Below, piece after piece: positions 63,543 to 64,000 of a stretch of 64,000 nucleotides of DNA (within the stretch, counting starts at the first letter, position 1; the number at the start of each line of letters is the position of its first letter). The notes beneath the pieces were generated by a model. It ran no database searches. It was not told where the DNA came from and saw only the letters and a list, made by a program, of their open reading frames with translations. The stretch covers positions 1-64,000 of the forward strand of contig DATEOF010000446.1 of NCBI GenBank assembly GCA_035274465.1. Reading direction: 5' to 3'. The translations under genes and the position numbers were made by a program. The DNA is from JADGRF01 sp035274465 (lineage in GTDB: Bacteria > Myxococcota_A > Polyangia > Polyangiales > JAFGIB01).

Positions 63543-63565
63543 GCTCTGATTCTCCAACTGTGCCT

Positions 63566-64000
63566 CTACTGCACCACAATCGGCGGCGATACGATCGTAC
63601 CGCGCGTGTCGTGAGCCATCGTGAATCGATTCATGGGGATCTTGGTCTTGCCGTCCGCGGCGAACCAATTCTTGTCCTGCCCACCCCAGGTGAAGCTGCG
63701 ACCGCGCGAAGTCAACACGCAGAACAGCTGCATCTCTTTGATCGTGCCGCTGCCACCCTGATTGACCTGTGAGCCTGGCGATCCCACACCTGTGAGACGC
63801 CGGCAGTCGTACATGTCCACCACGTAGTCAGACACGTTTTCTTTGGCGGTGGACAACCGTTCTTGCGTGCCAGGGTGCAAAGGCACCCGCGGACCAAACG
63901 TGCCGACGGGATCGTTGGCCTCGTTGGCCAGCGTGATCGGCGGCATCTTGACGTTCTTCGTCAGGTGGACCTGCTGCATCCACTGCGTGCGGTTCGCGTC
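63566..64000 (-). CDS. C-terminal part of an unknown protein upstream of pilY1 (5' end outside window)
   Basis: The frame is open to the right edge and ends with a stop at 63566, 24 bases before pilY1. The visible 144 residues include a possible disulphide pair (YDCRR and LFCVL) and a beta-rich C terminus with SFTWGGQDKNWFAADG. In other type IV pilus loci the genes before pilY1 encode minor pilins (PilV, PilW, PilX). The size and position fit a minor pilin C terminus, but the methylation site and N-terminal helix are outside the window, so this is a guess. Confidence 0.6.
   Translation of the reverse strand, partial: DANRTQWMQQVHLTKNVKMPPITLANEANDPVGTFGPRVPLHPGTQERLSTAKENVSDYVVDMYDCRRLTGVGSPGSQVNQGGSGTIKEMQLFCVLTSRGRSFTWGGQDKNWFAADGKTKIPMNRFTMAHDTRGTIVSPPIVVQ

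Overview
The window is GC-rich (by eye well above 60% G+C), densely coded DNA and looks like a myxobacterial (Myxococcota, probably Polyangia-type) chromosome. The reasons are two Hanks-type Ser/Thr kinases, a large adenylate cyclase-AAA-TPR protein, a winged-helix-AAA-TPR regulator, trypsin-like lipoproteins, a PilY1 adhesin with a von Willebrand domain, a cysteine-rich secreted fragment and an HNH family that is common in Sorangium-like genomes. Genus cannot be fixed from the sequence. I saw no tRNA, rRNA, CRISPR array or complete insertion sequence.

Layout. 1-7 kb: the end of a cysteine-rich protein, a gene-poor stretch with integron-like 7-bp motifs and a SUKH (SMI1/KNR4) gene, a Ser/Thr kinase, a VOC protein, an Ada-AlkA fusion, and a decayed HNH-family gene with an in-frame stop and a repeat-replaced C terminus, flanked by inverted repeats. 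7-11 kb: methionine aminopeptidase, a SnoaL-like protein, a PQQ-type propeller and a nitrilase-family amidase. 11.3-21.9 kb: eight same-strand genes with overlaps or short gaps, comprising a wHTH-AAA-TPR regulator, two secreted trypsin-like proteases, a small kinase overlapping an ECF sigma factor, a small secreted protein, a PpiC lipoprotein and a protein built of carboxypeptidase-regulatory-like repeats. I regard this as the strongest candidate for an undescribed envelope signalling system.

22-30 kb: a sigma-54 activator with a degenerate receiver, an SRPBCC protein, an HtrA protease, CorA, a LysR regulator, UdgX and a DUF2855 protein. 30-45.7 kb: a glucan region with OpgD, a GH94 phosphorylase of 1,2-beta-oligoglucan phosphorylase size, a GPH-type transporter with a coiled-coil insertion, a GH3 beta-glucosidase and a discoidin-domain six-hairpin protein, interrupted by the cyclase-AAA-TPR gene. 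These could together depolymerise, import and phosphorolyse beta-1,2-glucans.

45.7-51 kb: an animal-type haem peroxidase, divergent from an outer-membrane-like protein and a propeller-phosphoesterase. 51-58 kb: the cell-shape operon mreB-mreC-mreD-mrdA-rodA, extended without a break by two paralogous, unnamed five-segment membrane proteins. 58-64 kb: hisC, then (opposite strand) the end of an unknown gene, pilY1 and a lipoprotein gene overlapping it.
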